The translations under genes and the position numbers were made by a program. The notes beneath the pieces were generated by a model, which saw only the letters and a list, made by a program, of their open reading frames with translations, was not told where the DNA came from and ran no database searches. A DNA stretch of 30,371 nucleotides from JAISST01 sp050434145 (GTDB taxonomy: Bacteria; Fusobacteriota; Fusobacteriia; Fusobacteriales; Fusobacteriaceae): positions 1-30,371 of the forward strand of contig NZ_JBNPVX010000036.1 in the NCBI RefSeq assembly GCF_050434145.1, written 5' to 3'. Shown one piece after another: positions 16,320 through 24,679 of this stretch (positions within the stretch are counted from its first letter, which is position 1; each line of letters starts with the position of its first letter).

Positions 16320-17711
16320 TTACAAAATATTTTCTTTCAAATTATATTTTTTAATTTTTTTATATATTACACTTCTATGTAAATTTAGTTCTTTTGCTGC
16401 TTTCATGATATTCCAATTGTTACTTTTTAAGGTAACTTCCAAAATTTTTTTCTCATAGTTATCCATCATTTCATAGAAATCGCTATTTATCATAATTTCA
16501 TCAATTTTATTGTTACTCACAATTCTTGATGGAAGATCTGATAGCTCAATATTTGAGTTGTCAGAACTAGCATATGCACTTTTTATAATATTATCTAATT
16601 CTCTGACATTACCAGGCCAATTATATTCTTTAAATACTCTAAGAACATCTTTAGAAAAAACTTTCGAGGTTTTTCTTTCATTGTTAATCATATTTAGAAA
16701 AGAATGAGCTATTTCTATTATGTCATCCCTCCTTTCTCTTAGAGGAATCATTTCTATATTTATAACATTTAACCGATAAAACAAATCTTCTCTAAATTCA
16801 TTGCTTTTAACCATCTCATGTATGTTTTTTCTAGTAGCAGCTATTATTCTTACATTGATTGGAATAGCTTTTAAACTTCCAATTGGGTTAACTTCCTTTT
16901 CTTGTAGTACATGCAGCAATTTCCCTTGCATTTTGAGAGGCATATCACCAATTTCATCTAAGAAAACTGTTCCACCATGCGCAATACAAAACTTCCCTTT
17001 TTTTCCACCTTTTTTCGCACCAGTGAAAGCTCCTTCTCTATATCCAAAAAGTTCACTTTCCAAAAGTTCATCAGGAATTGAAGTACAGTCAATTGTTACC
17101 ATAGGTTTATTGGCCCTAGAACTATTATTGTGAATTGCCCTTGCAAATACTCCTTTACCTGTACCAGTTTCTCCTGTTATCAAGACTGAAAAATTTGTTC
17201 TAGACGCTTTATTAGCAGCTATCTTTGTTTTTAAAAACGAAGATGATGATCCGATTATATTGTCAAATGAGCAATTGTTGGTGAGATACCTCTGATATTC
17301 TTCTTTGTAGTACTCTAGTTGTTCATATTCAGCAGTTAATTTTTGTGCTATATCCAGTGTTTGAAGTCGAAATTTCACTTGTGCTACTCCAGCAATAATA
17401 CGACCTCCATCATCTTCCACATACGATCTATTTACAATTGCTTTTTTTTCATTTTTTGTTCCTTCAAAATAAGTATGCACTGCTCCTTCTTCTTTATATT
17501 TCTTTTTTATAATATCTATCATTTTAGAATTTGGAATAAGATTTATAATATTTTGTCCTATAATTTCATCTTTTCCCTTTGAGAAGAAATTACAATATTG
17601 ATCATTTATGTTCATAATAATTCCTTCATTATCTATTACAATAAAGCCATCATCAGTCATTTTAAGAACTTGTTCAAAAATATATTTATATACTTCATCA
17701 TATTTTTCCAT
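16320..17711 (-). CDS. PAS-domain sigma54-dependent activator (module 2)
   Basis: A 463-residue enhancer-binding protein with the same plan as the one at 2698-4086: PAS (about 12-115), AAA+ domain with Walker A GETGTGKG, the GAFTGA loop, Walker B GTVFLDEIGD and REDLFYR, then a C-terminal Fis-type helix-turn-helix (AKELNLHRSVIYKKI). Most residues of the two proteins are the same by eye, including the linker between PAS and AAA+ and nearly all of the recognition helix. The PAS domains differ most, as expected for different effectors. ATG 17711 follows GGGAGAGAG; an in-frame TTG at 17726 is less likely. It is the second gene of the operon, so it would activate its own synthesis. Confidence 0.93.
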   Translation of the reverse strand: MEKYDEVYKYIFEQVLKMTDDGFIVIDNEGIIMNINDQYCNFFSKGKDEIIGQNIINLIPNSKMIDIIKKKYKEEGAVHTYFEGTKNEKKAIVNRSYVEDDGGRIIAGVAQVKFRLQTLDIAQKLTAEYEQLEYYKEEYQRYLTNNCSFDNIIGSSSSFLKTKIAANKASRTNFSVLITGETGTGKGVFARAIHNNSSRANKPMVTIDCTSIPDELLESELFGYREGAFTGAKKGGKKGKFCIAHGGTVFLDEIGDMPLKMQGKLLHVLQEKEVNPIGSLKAIPINVRIIAATRKNIHEMVKSNEFREDLFYRLNVINIEMIPLRERRDDIIEIAHSFLNMINNERKTSKVFSKDVLRVFKEYNWPGNVRELDNIIKSAYASSDNSNIELSDLPSRIVSNNKIDEIMINSDFYEMMDNYEKKILEVTLKSNNWNIMKAAKELNLHRSVIYKKIKKYNLKENIL

Positions 17712-17772
17712 ATGGCTCTCTCCCAATATTTGTAAGTTCTTGCAGATTTTTATGTAATTACATCAATAGCAT

Positions 17773-18231
17773 TTACTCTTTTGTTGGCTTAGTAGCCATA
17801 ATAGTAGCCTCGCCTTCAACAACAACTTTACCAAATTGATTTGTAACAGTAGTCTTCATATAAGCAATACGTTTTTCAGGAATAATTTTGGTAACTTCAC
17901 CAGTTGCTGTAATTGTATCTCCAAATTTCACAGGAGCAACAAATTTACAAGTTTGCCCTAAATAAATTGCATCTGCTCCAGGTATTAACATTCCAACAAG
18001 TGTTGAAAAAAAAGAAGCCGTTAGCATTCCGTGTGCTATTCTTTCACCAAATCTTGTAGTTTTAGCATATTCTGCATTAACATGTACAGGATTTATATCA
18101 CCTATTAAGCCTGCAAAAGTGTATACATCACTTTCAGAAATAGTTTTACTTACACTTTTTTTCATTCCAATGTAAATTTCATCAATGCTATAACCACTCA
18201 TGTTTAAACTGTTATTATCAATCAAACTCAT
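17773..18231 (-). CDS. (R)-specific enoyl-CoA hydratase, MaoC/PhaJ type
   Basis: A 152-residue single hot-dog-fold protein. It carries the hydratase 2 signature AGLIGDINPVHVNAEYA (40-56) with the catalytic pair Asp45 and His50. Such enzymes hydrate trans-2-enoyl-CoA to (R)-3-hydroxyacyl-CoA or do the reverse. ATG 18231 has AGGAGG upstream. It is the first gene of module 2, about 400 bases downstream of the sigma54 promoter at 18650-18665. Together with the crotonase at 15431-16225 it would let the pathway use both (R)- and (S)-3-hydroxyacyl-CoA. The length fits PhaJ-like proteins; the chain length of its substrate cannot be told. Confidence 0.9.
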   Translation of the reverse strand: MSLIDNNSLNMSGYSIDEIYIGMKKSVSKTISESDVYTFAGLIGDINPVHVNAEYAKTTRFGERIAHGMLTASFFSTLVGMLIPGADAIYLGQTCKFVAPVKFGDTITATGEVTKIIPEKRIAYMKTTVTNQFGKVVVEGEATIMATKPTKE

Positions 18232-18256
18232 AAAAATCCTCCTTTAAAAATTTTTA

Positions 18257-18479
18257 TTTTAAGCTGTTACAAAACTATTTTTTACTTGCAAAATTCATCC
18301 TTTATAGTATTCTTTTAATTCTTCTTTTCCTCCAGCCTCGCTATGCTCGGATGTTATTGGGATTGATGAGTGCCCTGCGGCGCTTTTTGGGGCAAGCCCC
18401 AAACCCCAAAAGATTTATTTATATAACAATTTTTGTAAAAATAATTAAAGAATACTTTGTATTTCACAACTGCCTAAAA
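18257..18479. repeat. MITE-like repeat, copy D (full length)
   Basis: About 223 bases with imperfect terminal inverted repeats: the left end TTTTAAGCTGTTACAAAAC resembles the reverse complement of the right end, TTTTAGGCAGTTGTGAAAT. A second shared block, GTATTCTTT(T)AATT, lies inside each end. The middle (about 18360-18406) is far richer in G and C than its surroundings and contains a TTTGGGG/CCCCAAA hairpin at 18386-18403. There is no room for a transposase. It lies in the leader of module 2. Confidence 0.65.
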
Positions 18480-18485
18480 TTTTTA

Positions 18486-18584
18486 TTTTGAGCTGTTACA
18501 AAACTATTTTTTACTTGCAAAATTCATCCTTTATAGTATTCTTTTAATTCTTCTTTTCCTCCAGCCTCTCTATGCTCAGATGTT
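18486..18584. repeat. MITE-like repeat, copy E (left half, tandem to D)
   Basis: It starts 7 bases after the end of copy D and repeats the left 99 bases of D with only three differences. The repeat extends 10 bases further left into AAAATTTTTA, present before both copies (18247-18256 and 18476-18485). The near identity implies a recent tandem duplication or insertion. The 690 gene-free bases at 18232-18922 otherwise hold the module 2 promoter, its enhancer sites and the rnr terminator. Confidence 0.75.
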
Positions 18585-18649
18585 GGTAGAATCTTTTATT
18601 TTTATATATAAATATTAATATCTAATATTCAGTTGCCAATAATATACAT

Positions 18650-18665
18650 AGCAAATCTTTTGCCA
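18650..18665 (-). promoter_or_regulatory. Sigma54 (-24/-12) promoter of module 2
   Basis: On the minus strand the sequence is TGGCAAAAGATTTGCT, matching TGGCAC-N5-TTGCW apart from A for C, with GG and GC ten bases apart. It has the same TGGCAA core as the promoter at 10930-10945. Transcription would begin near 18639 and read through repeats E and D before reaching the hydratase gene at 18231. Confidence 0.8.
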
Positions 18666-18752
18666 AATATTAGTTTTTTATACAAAATGTCTAATTTCCG
18701 TCGAAATCGATTTATATTTTACAATATTTTTATTTGAAATAATAAAAATATG

Positions 18753-18786
18753 TCTCTATATAGAGATTTTTATCTCTAAATAGAGA
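18753..18786 (-). promoter_or_regulatory. Paired activator (enhancer) sites upstream of module 2
   Basis: TCTCTATATAGAGA (18753-18766) is a perfect 14-base palindrome and TCTCTAAATAGAGA (18773-18786) is the same with one change. Their centres are 20 bases apart, about two helical turns. Together with flanking ATG and CAT they form a larger inverted repeat with 17-base arms. They lie about 105 bases upstream of the -24 element, the usual place for a sigma54 enhancer. Confidence 0.7.
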
Positions 18787-18829
18787 CATGATTAAACTAC
18801 CACTGTCAGCCCTTTTCATCTTTTTGTTG

Positions 18830-18843
18830 TCTCTTTTTAGAGA
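18830..18843 (-). promoter_or_regulatory. Third, weaker activator site
   Basis: TCTCTTTTTAGAGA has the same outer half-sites (TCTCT and AGAGA) as the pair at 18753-18786, with a TTTT centre. It lies about 170 bases upstream of the -24 element. Confidence 0.45.
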
Positions 18844-18886
18844 AAATGTCTTTTTTTGACTAAAATTTTATAAATCTATAAAAAAA

Positions 18887-18913
18887 ACATAGTGCTTTAT
18901 TTTGGCACTATGT
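18887..18913 (-). terminator. Terminator of rnr
   Basis: ACATAGTGC (18887-18895) and GCACTATGT (18905-18913) make a perfect 9-bp stem with a 9-base loop. On the minus strand it is followed by a run of T. It begins 10 bases after the rnr stop codon and also insulates the enhancer region of module 2. Confidence 0.85.
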
Positions 18914-18922
18914 TCGCTTTTT

Positions 18923-21049
18923 TTATTTTTTATTTGTTTTTAAAAGAAACTTCGGTACTACTTCCAACTCTAAATCTTTTAGACTTGCTCTTACTAAAAT
19001 TATTGAATATTTATCCCCCAAATTATATATTGCACCACTATCTCTATCCCTCATCGTATAATCTTTTTCTGAAAACTCATAAAAATTATCTGACTGGACT
19101 ACATCCCAATAGCATTCTATTAATTCATTCGTTTCAAAAAATATTTTTTTATTACTAAATCCTGTTATAGTCCCTTCAAATTCATCTCCAATTTTATTTG
19201 ACATATATTCTACTACTTTAATTTTTACTGTTTCTTCTTCAGCTTTCATCGCCACTCTTTCAGCTTTTGAAATATGGTCACATATACTAGGTATCTCAAT
19301 TTCATTTTTCTCAATTTCTTTTTGAGTAGGATAACTCTTCAATACTGATTTTAATATTCTATGAACTTTCAAATCTGAATATCTTCTTATTGGAGAAGTA
19401 AAGTGTGTGTAGCATTTGGATGCCAAACCAAAATGTCCATAGTTTTCCATTGTATAATGAGCTTGCTTTAATGCCATTAATACCATTTTGTGGACTAATA
19501 AACTATTTCCATCAGCTTTTGACTTTTCAATAATTTCTTGAAATTGCTTTGAATGAAGAGTTCCTTCATTTTGTGATACTCTATAATGAAACTTCATCAA
19601 TGTTTCATTTAGAGTTTTTATCCTTTGAATATCTGGTTTTTCATGAGTCCTATATATTGAAGGTATTTCCATGTAAAATAACTTTTCAGCCACTGTTTCA
19701 TTTGCTTTTATCATAAAATCTTCTATAATTCTTTCTGATTCACCTCTTTCACGTTTTTCCACTGATAATACTTCATTATTATCATCTAATATAACTTTTA
19801 TTTCTGGAATATCAAAATCTATATTACCACTTTCATACTTTTTATTCCTAATTATTTTCGATAATTCTAACATTTGAAATATCATTTCACTTATATCAGC
19901 ATATTTTGATGTAAGGTCTACATTACCATTTATGATGTGATTTACATCTGTGTAAGTCATTCTATGGACACTATTAATTACTGATTCATATATGTCTGAA
20001 TTCACTACTTCTCCTGTAGCATTTATTTCCATCTCACATGTGAAAGTAAGTTTATCTTCTCTTTCATTGAGAGAACAAATTCCATTGGAAATCTCTTGTG
20101 GTAACATTGGTAATACCCTATCTACTAAATATACAGAATTTCCACGTTGGTATGCTTCTTTATCCAAGATACTTTTTTCTTTTATATAATGAGATACATC
20201 TGCAATAGCAACTATAAGTTTATAATTCCCATTAGACATTTTTTCTACATAGACTGCATCATCTAAATCCTTCGCATCTGCACCATCTATTGTTATAATT
20301 CTTAACTTTCTCAAATCTTTTCTTCCGTTTAAGTCACTCTCTTTGATTACAACTGGAATCTTTCTGGCACTGGAAATTACTTCATCAGGAAATTCATCCC
20401 TCAACCCTTCTCTGGCTATAACTCCTTTTATCAAATTATCAGTATTTTTTCCATCTCCTATTACTTCTATTATTTCTCCTTCAGGCTTTCTATGAGAGTC
20501 TCCCCAAAATGTAATTTGAACTACTACCATATCATTATTTTGAGCCATTCCAAGTCTACCATCTGGAATATATATATCTTTTCCAAATGCTTTAGTTGGA
20601 ATTACAAAACCATAGTTTCCATTTATTTGTAAAACACCTACTATTCTATCTTTACTGTGAGTCAATATGCTTACAATGGTCCCTTCTTTTTTCCTATTCT
20701 TTTCATCCACTTTGGTTATTCTTACAAGTACCGTATCTCCGTCTAATGCGTTGTTAAATTCTGACTTTGGTACAAATATCCCTTCATTAACAGTATCTAC
20801 AAAAGCAAATCTATCTGTTACCATGGATACTGTTCCTTTCACCAATCCACTTGATTCGGGTAAATTATATTTTTTCTTACTATTTAGTGTAATATCACCT
20901 TGTGCTATCCAATTTTCCAAATTAATTTTTATATCTTTTTTATGTTTTGTACCCCATTGAAGTTTATCAATTATCTCATCATATTTGAGACCTCTTCCTT
21001 CCTTTTTTAATAATTCTTTTAATCTTCCTAATTCTTTTTCAAAATTCAT
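18923..21049 (-). CDS. rnr: Ribonuclease R
   Basis: A 708-residue 3'-to-5' exoribonuclease that degrades structured RNA in the cytoplasm. Domains in order: N-terminal winged-helix-like region (about 1-60), two cold-shock-like domains (about 68-125 and 135-195), the RNB catalytic domain with the metal-binding aspartates in TIDGADAKDLDDAVY (253-267), and a C-terminal S1 domain (about 620-700). It ends soon after the S1 domain without the long basic tail found in the E. coli enzyme. ATG 21049 has AAGGAG upstream. It is 36 bases downstream of yqeK and probably co-transcribed with it. Confidence 0.96.
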   Translation of the reverse strand: MNFEKELGRLKELLKKEGRGLKYDEIIDKLQWGTKHKKDIKINLENWIAQGDITLNSKKKYNLPESSGLVKGTVSMVTDRFAFVDTVNEGIFVPKSEFNNALDGDTVLVRITKVDEKNRKKEGTIVSILTHSKDRIVGVLQINGNYGFVIPTKAFGKDIYIPDGRLGMAQNNDMVVVQITFWGDSHRKPEGEIIEVIGDGKNTDNLIKGVIAREGLRDEFPDEVISSARKIPVVIKESDLNGRKDLRKLRIITIDGADAKDLDDAVYVEKMSNGNYKLIVAIADVSHYIKEKSILDKEAYQRGNSVYLVDRVLPMLPQEISNGICSLNEREDKLTFTCEMEINATGEVVNSDIYESVINSVHRMTYTDVNHIINGNVDLTSKYADISEMIFQMLELSKIIRNKKYESGNIDFDIPEIKVILDDNNEVLSVEKRERGESERIIEDFMIKANETVAEKLFYMEIPSIYRTHEKPDIQRIKTLNETLMKFHYRVSQNEGTLHSKQFQEIIEKSKADGNSLLVHKMVLMALKQAHYTMENYGHFGLASKCYTHFTSPIRRYSDLKVHRILKSVLKSYPTQKEIEKNEIEIPSICDHISKAERVAMKAEEETVKIKVVEYMSNKIGDEFEGTITGFSNKKIFFETNELIECYWDVVQSDNFYEFSEKDYTMRDRDSGAIYNLGDKYSIILVRASLKDLELEVVPKFLLKTNKK

Positions 21050-21085
21050 CTTTCTCCTTTTTTGCTGACATTAACATTAGTCAGT

Positions 21086-21652
21086 CTATACTTTATCTGT
21101 TAACCAATCTCTCATTTGGATTGTATTTTTGTTAATATAAGCTTTTTTTCTGTTTAAATAAGATATTTTATGATCAATTTCAAAGATAATCCCAATATTT
21201 ATATTTTCATTAACCTTTTCCCTTATTTTTTCAACACCATTATAATTTCTATTTTTTTCAATGGCATCTGAGATATATATTATTCGTCCAAATAAGCTCA
21301 AATCTCTTTTCCCTGTAGTATGATATTTTATTGCATCCAAAATCTCACTGTCTTCTATCCCATACTTTTCTCTAGCAATAATAGCACCTACATAGCTATG
21401 CAATATTACTCCCTCTATTATATCATCATTTGATAATTCGTCAAAATAATATTCTTCACTTTTCTCTTTTAGATATTCTACAGACTTTTCTTTTGCTATA
21501 TCATGAAGCAAGGCTGCTATTTTAAGTTTTTCTATATTTTCATTATATTTTTGCCCTAATTCTACTGATTGTTCTATCACACCTAAAGTATGATTAAATC
21601 TTTTTTCACTCATTTGAGAACATATTTCTTTTTTTAATTCTAAATAATTCAT
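21086..21652 (-). CDS. yqeK: HD-domain dinucleoside tetraphosphate hydrolase, YqeK
   Basis: A 188-residue HD-superfamily protein of YqeK length. YqeK enzymes split Ap4A symmetrically to ADP and help control alarmone levels. Metal ligands visible are His21 (FNHTLGV), His50-Asp51 (LLHDIAKEK), His85 (ILHSYVGA), His111 (KYHTTG) and Asp129 (YISDAIEKNR); the IKYHTTG and ISDAIEKNR segments are typical of YqeK. ATG 21652 has AAGGA upstream. It is often found next to nadD and rsfS in Firmicutes; here it precedes rnr. Confidence 0.9.
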   Translation of the reverse strand: MNYLELKKEICSQMSEKRFNHTLGVIEQSVELGQKYNENIEKLKIAALLHDIAKEKSVEYLKEKSEEYYFDELSNDDIIEGVILHSYVGAIIAREKYGIEDSEILDAIKYHTTGKRDLSLFGRIIYISDAIEKNRNYNGVEKIREKVNENINIGIIFEIDHKISYLNRKKAYINKNTIQMRDWLTDKV

Positions 21653-21743
21653 ATCAAATCCTTTTTATTCCTTTTGTTCAAAACTTGATTTTTCTCTATT
21701 GCATTACACTAATTTAAAAGTTATCAATTAGACAATTATCATG

Positions 21744-23099
21744 TTACACAAAACTTTTACTTTCCCATTTTCTACTTTTCCATCTAAAATACATTGCAAA
21801 TCCTCGAAACCATTCATCTAATCCATTAGCAATCCATATTCCAGCTAATGTATACTCACATTTTACTCCTAATAAATAAGATAAAGTTACTGCAATCCCA
21901 AACATCGAAATTATTCCCATAAACATTGGAAATTTAATATCTCCAGCCGCATGTAATGAGTTTATTATTACTATATTGAATACCCTTCCAACTTCTAAAA
22001 ATATTATAAAAGGAAATACCTTATATGCCAATGCCAGTACTTTTATATCTTTGGTAAAGATATGCATTATTGGGACTTTTAAAAGATATATTAATACTGT
22101 CACTCCAAAAGCCATATATATTGATAATTTTAAACTTGAAAAACATTTATCATAAGCTTCTTTCTTCTTTTGTGCGCCAATCAATTGACCTATCTGGATT
22201 GCTGTCCCCTGCCCTAATGATATGGAAAAAGTCATTACAAAATTTGCAATAAGCATCAGATAAGTTCTTGATGCAATATATGTTTCTCCCATAGCATTAA
22301 CCATGGATAATATCATTATTTGAGCTATATTCCATGCTAAGTTTTCTCCAGCTGCTGGAATTCCTATTGATAACATATTTTTTATTGTTTTAATTGGAAA
22401 TGGCAATAAAAATTTATGCCTAAATTGGAATCTACAGAATTTCATCATTACAAATATTCCTGTGATACATCCTATTCCTCTAGAGACAACAGTAGATATT
22501 CCTACTCCTGTTACTCCAAGTATTGGGGCTCCAAACCAACCAAATATAAACATCCCATTTCCTACTATATTTATTAAATTCACCCCAATATTAATATACA
22601 ACATAGGTGTTGGATTCCCATGACTTTTCATTATCGCCCCACAAGTAAGTGTTACTGCCTGAAATATACAAAGTCCCCCTACTAGTTTAAAATAATTCTC
22701 CCCAATAGGTAATAATTCTGTAGGTAACTTGATTGACTTTAATAGAGGTCCCCATAAAAAATAAAAAACTACCCCCAAAGCTATTCCCAAAATAAAATTT
22801 AGAATAAGAGCCACAGTAATAGTCTCATGAATTTTCTTTTTATTTTTAGCACCAACATATTGAGCAATGAGAATGCTTGTACCTAAGGATATAAAACCAA
22901 ATATTACATTTTGTATGTTTAGCAATTGACTCATTCCACCTGCTGTAGCAACAGCTTGATCACTATATTTACCCAACATTACAGTATCTACATTCCCTAC
23001 TATAGTAACTAGTAATAACTCTAAAAAAATTGGTATTGATAATTTCACTAAATCTCTATTAGTAGTCTTTAATCTTCCTTCTCTTAAGTTTTTTGACAT
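21744..23099 (-). CDS. MATE-family efflux protein
   Basis: A 451-residue polytopic membrane protein with two MatE halves (about 20-180 and 240-405) and about 12 transmembrane segments. The N-terminus has the family stretch IFLELLLVTIVGNVDTVMLGKYSDQAVATAGG, and the middle has GIPAAGENLAWN, the second-half equivalent. Such proteins export cationic drugs or metabolites in exchange for Na+ or H+. ATG 23099 has CGGAGAAAG upstream. It lies 67 bases after the ABC importer operon and 91 bases before yqeK without a clear terminator on either side, so read-through from the importer is possible. The substrate is unknown. Confidence 0.92.
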   Translation of the reverse strand: MSKNLREGRLKTTNRDLVKLSIPIFLELLLVTIVGNVDTVMLGKYSDQAVATAGGMSQLLNIQNVIFGFISLGTSILIAQYVGAKNKKKIHETITVALILNFILGIALGVVFYFLWGPLLKSIKLPTELLPIGENYFKLVGGLCIFQAVTLTCGAIMKSHGNPTPMLYINIGVNLINIVGNGMFIFGWFGAPILGVTGVGISTVVSRGIGCITGIFVMMKFCRFQFRHKFLLPFPIKTIKNMLSIGIPAAGENLAWNIAQIMILSMVNAMGETYIASRTYLMLIANFVMTFSISLGQGTAIQIGQLIGAQKKKEAYDKCFSSLKLSIYMAFGVTVLIYLLKVPIMHIFTKDIKVLALAYKVFPFIIFLEVGRVFNIVIINSLHAAGDIKFPMFMGIISMFGIAVTLSYLLGVKCEYTLAGIWIANGLDEWFRGFAMYFRWKSRKWESKSFV

Positions 23100-23166
23100 T
23101 TCTTTCTCCGATTTATATATTTATTAAATAATTTTTTTATCTTAATTTTATAATAAAAATTTTTAA

Positions 23167-23925
23167 TTAACTCTTTATATACTTATCAATTCCTTGCAAA
23201 AATTTTTTACCATAATCACTTTTAGGACTTTTAAAAAAATTTTCTGTCTTTTGAATTTCTTGCACTTCCCCATTTTGTAGCAATAACACTCTATCAGCAA
23301 TATTATAAACTACACCTAAATCATGCGAAATAAATATAATTGTAGTATTATTTTCTTTATTAAATTTCTTTAAAAGAGATAATATTTGATCTTGTATTGA
23401 TAGATCTAGAGAAGCTACTGGTTCATCACAAACAATCATTTTAGGATTTAATATCATTGCTACACCTATGCCTACTCTCTGCCTCTGTCCACCACTTAGT
23501 TCGTCTGGATATCTATCTTTATGACTTTCATCCAGCCAAACTTCTTTCATGATATAATTGACTCTTTCCATCACTTTTTCTTCATCATGAATACCTGTTG
23601 CTCTCAATGGTTCTGCCAATATATCTTTCACCTTCATTTCTGGATTTAGTGAGCTATAAGGATCTTGAAATACCATTTGAATATCACAAATTCTGGATTC
23701 CTTTAATGATTTTCCTAAAAAAAATACCTCACCCATGTCTATTTTTTCTATTTGCAATAATATTTTTCCAATAGTAGATTTTCCAGCACCAGATCCTCCT
23801 ACAATAGCAAAAATCTCTCCTTCTTTCACATCAAAAGATACTTTGCTAAGGACTCTTTTCCTTTCTGTCTTAAAAAGGTTTCTTACTTTATATTCTTTTA
23901 CCAAATCTTTTACTTGAAGAAACAT
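23167..23925 (-). CDS. ABC importer ATPase, OppF/NikE type
   Basis: A 252-residue ATPase with Walker A GGSGAGKST, Q-loop MVFQDPYSSLNP, signature LSGGQRQRVGIG, Walker B MIVCDEPVASLD and the switch histidine in FISHDLG. The DPYSSLNP Q-loop is typical of the peptide/nickel (Opp/Dpp/Nik) class. ATG 23925 is preferred to an in-frame start at 23964: GAGGAG precedes it, and it lies one base after the stop of the preceding gene, a sign of translational coupling. The protein ends without the long oligopeptide-type C-terminal extension, so it is short, like NikE or CntF. It forms a pair with the ATPase at 23927-24679. Confidence 0.92.
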   Translation of the reverse strand: MFLQVKDLVKEYKVRNLFKTERKRVLSKVSFDVKEGEIFAIVGGSGAGKSTIGKILLQIEKIDMGEVFFLGKSLKESRICDIQMVFQDPYSSLNPEMKVKDILAEPLRATGIHDEEKVMERVNYIMKEVWLDESHKDRYPDELSGGQRQRVGIGVAMILNPKMIVCDEPVASLDLSIQDQILSLLKKFNKENNTTIIFISHDLGVVYNIADRVLLLQNGEVQEIQKTENFFKSPKSDYGKKFLQGIDKYIKS

Positions 23926-23926
23926 A

Positions 23927-24679
23927 TTATTCTCCTCTATCTCTTGTCCATAAATTAGTTGCAAAACCTATAATACGCTTTACATATGGATGAGTTTGTG
24001 TTTTGAAAATATTCTCACAACTATTTTCTTCCACTATTTCACCTTTGTACATAACATAAACTCTATCAGCAAAGTCTTTGATAGATATTAAATCATGTGT
24101 AATAAATAATATTGCTATATTCATCTCTTCTCTTATTGATCTAAATAAATTGATTACTTCCATTTTGGTCTTAAGATCCAATGCTGTTGTTACTTCATCT
24201 GCAATTAAGACATCTGGTGATGATATTAAGGCTCCTGCTATTGCTACTCTTTGCCTTTCACCACCACTAGTTTCATGAGGATATTTTTTTATAAAGCTTT
24301 CTATATTTTTTATTCCAACTCTCTCCAAAAGTGGAAATACTTTTTCTTTCCATTTATTTTTATCTTCATAGTGAGATTCGTAAAGTCTTTTCAGTTGACT
24401 CCCTATTTTTACTGTGGGATTTAAAGAAGTGAAAGAATTCTGAAATACTGCACCTATTTTATTTGCTTTTTTAAATTCATCATATGTTACAATACTTCTT
24501 TCTGGCAATATTCCCAATATAAACTTAGAAGTGAGCGTTTTTCCACTTCCTGATTCTCCTACTAAAGCTACCACCTCACCTTTTTTTATAGTAAAATTTA
24601 TATTTTTTATTAAATGATCTCCATCTATGGATATATTCAGATTTTTTATACTAACATCTAATTCATTTTTATTTTCCAT
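23927..24679 (-). CDS. ABC importer ATPase, OppD/NikD type
   Basis: A 250-residue ATPase with Walker A GESGSGKT, Q-loop AVFQNSFTSLNP, signature SGGERQRVAIA, Walker B VLIADEVTTALD and switch histidine in FITHDLI. Walker B is followed by Val rather than the usual Pro. It ends near residue 250 without the C-terminal oligopeptide-type domain that brings OppD to about 330 residues, so size points to the NikD/CntD group. Its ATG overlaps the stop of the upstream permease gene by one base (TAATG), implying coupled translation. Confidence 0.92.
   Translation of the reverse strand: MENKNELDVSIKNLNISIDGDHLIKNINFTIKKGEVVALVGESGSGKTLTSKFILGILPERSIVTYDEFKKANKIGAVFQNSFTSLNPTVKIGSQLKRLYESHYEDKNKWKEKVFPLLERVGIKNIESFIKKYPHETSGGERQRVAIAGALISSPDVLIADEVTTALDLKTKMEVINLFRSIREEMNIAILFITHDLISIKDFADRVYVMYKGEIVEENSCENIFKTQTHPYVKRIIGFATNLWTRDRGE

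Noticed and set aside
17752..17763. ATGTAATTACAT palindrome upstream of the module 2 activator
   Set aside because: A single 12-base AT-rich palindrome without a second copy or a promoter beside it is weak evidence for an operator.
18257..18479. Integron attC site, suggested by GTTAC and CACAAC at the ends
   Set aside because: The core motifs are in the wrong order and spacing, no integrase is present, and partial copies are scattered as for a short repeat.
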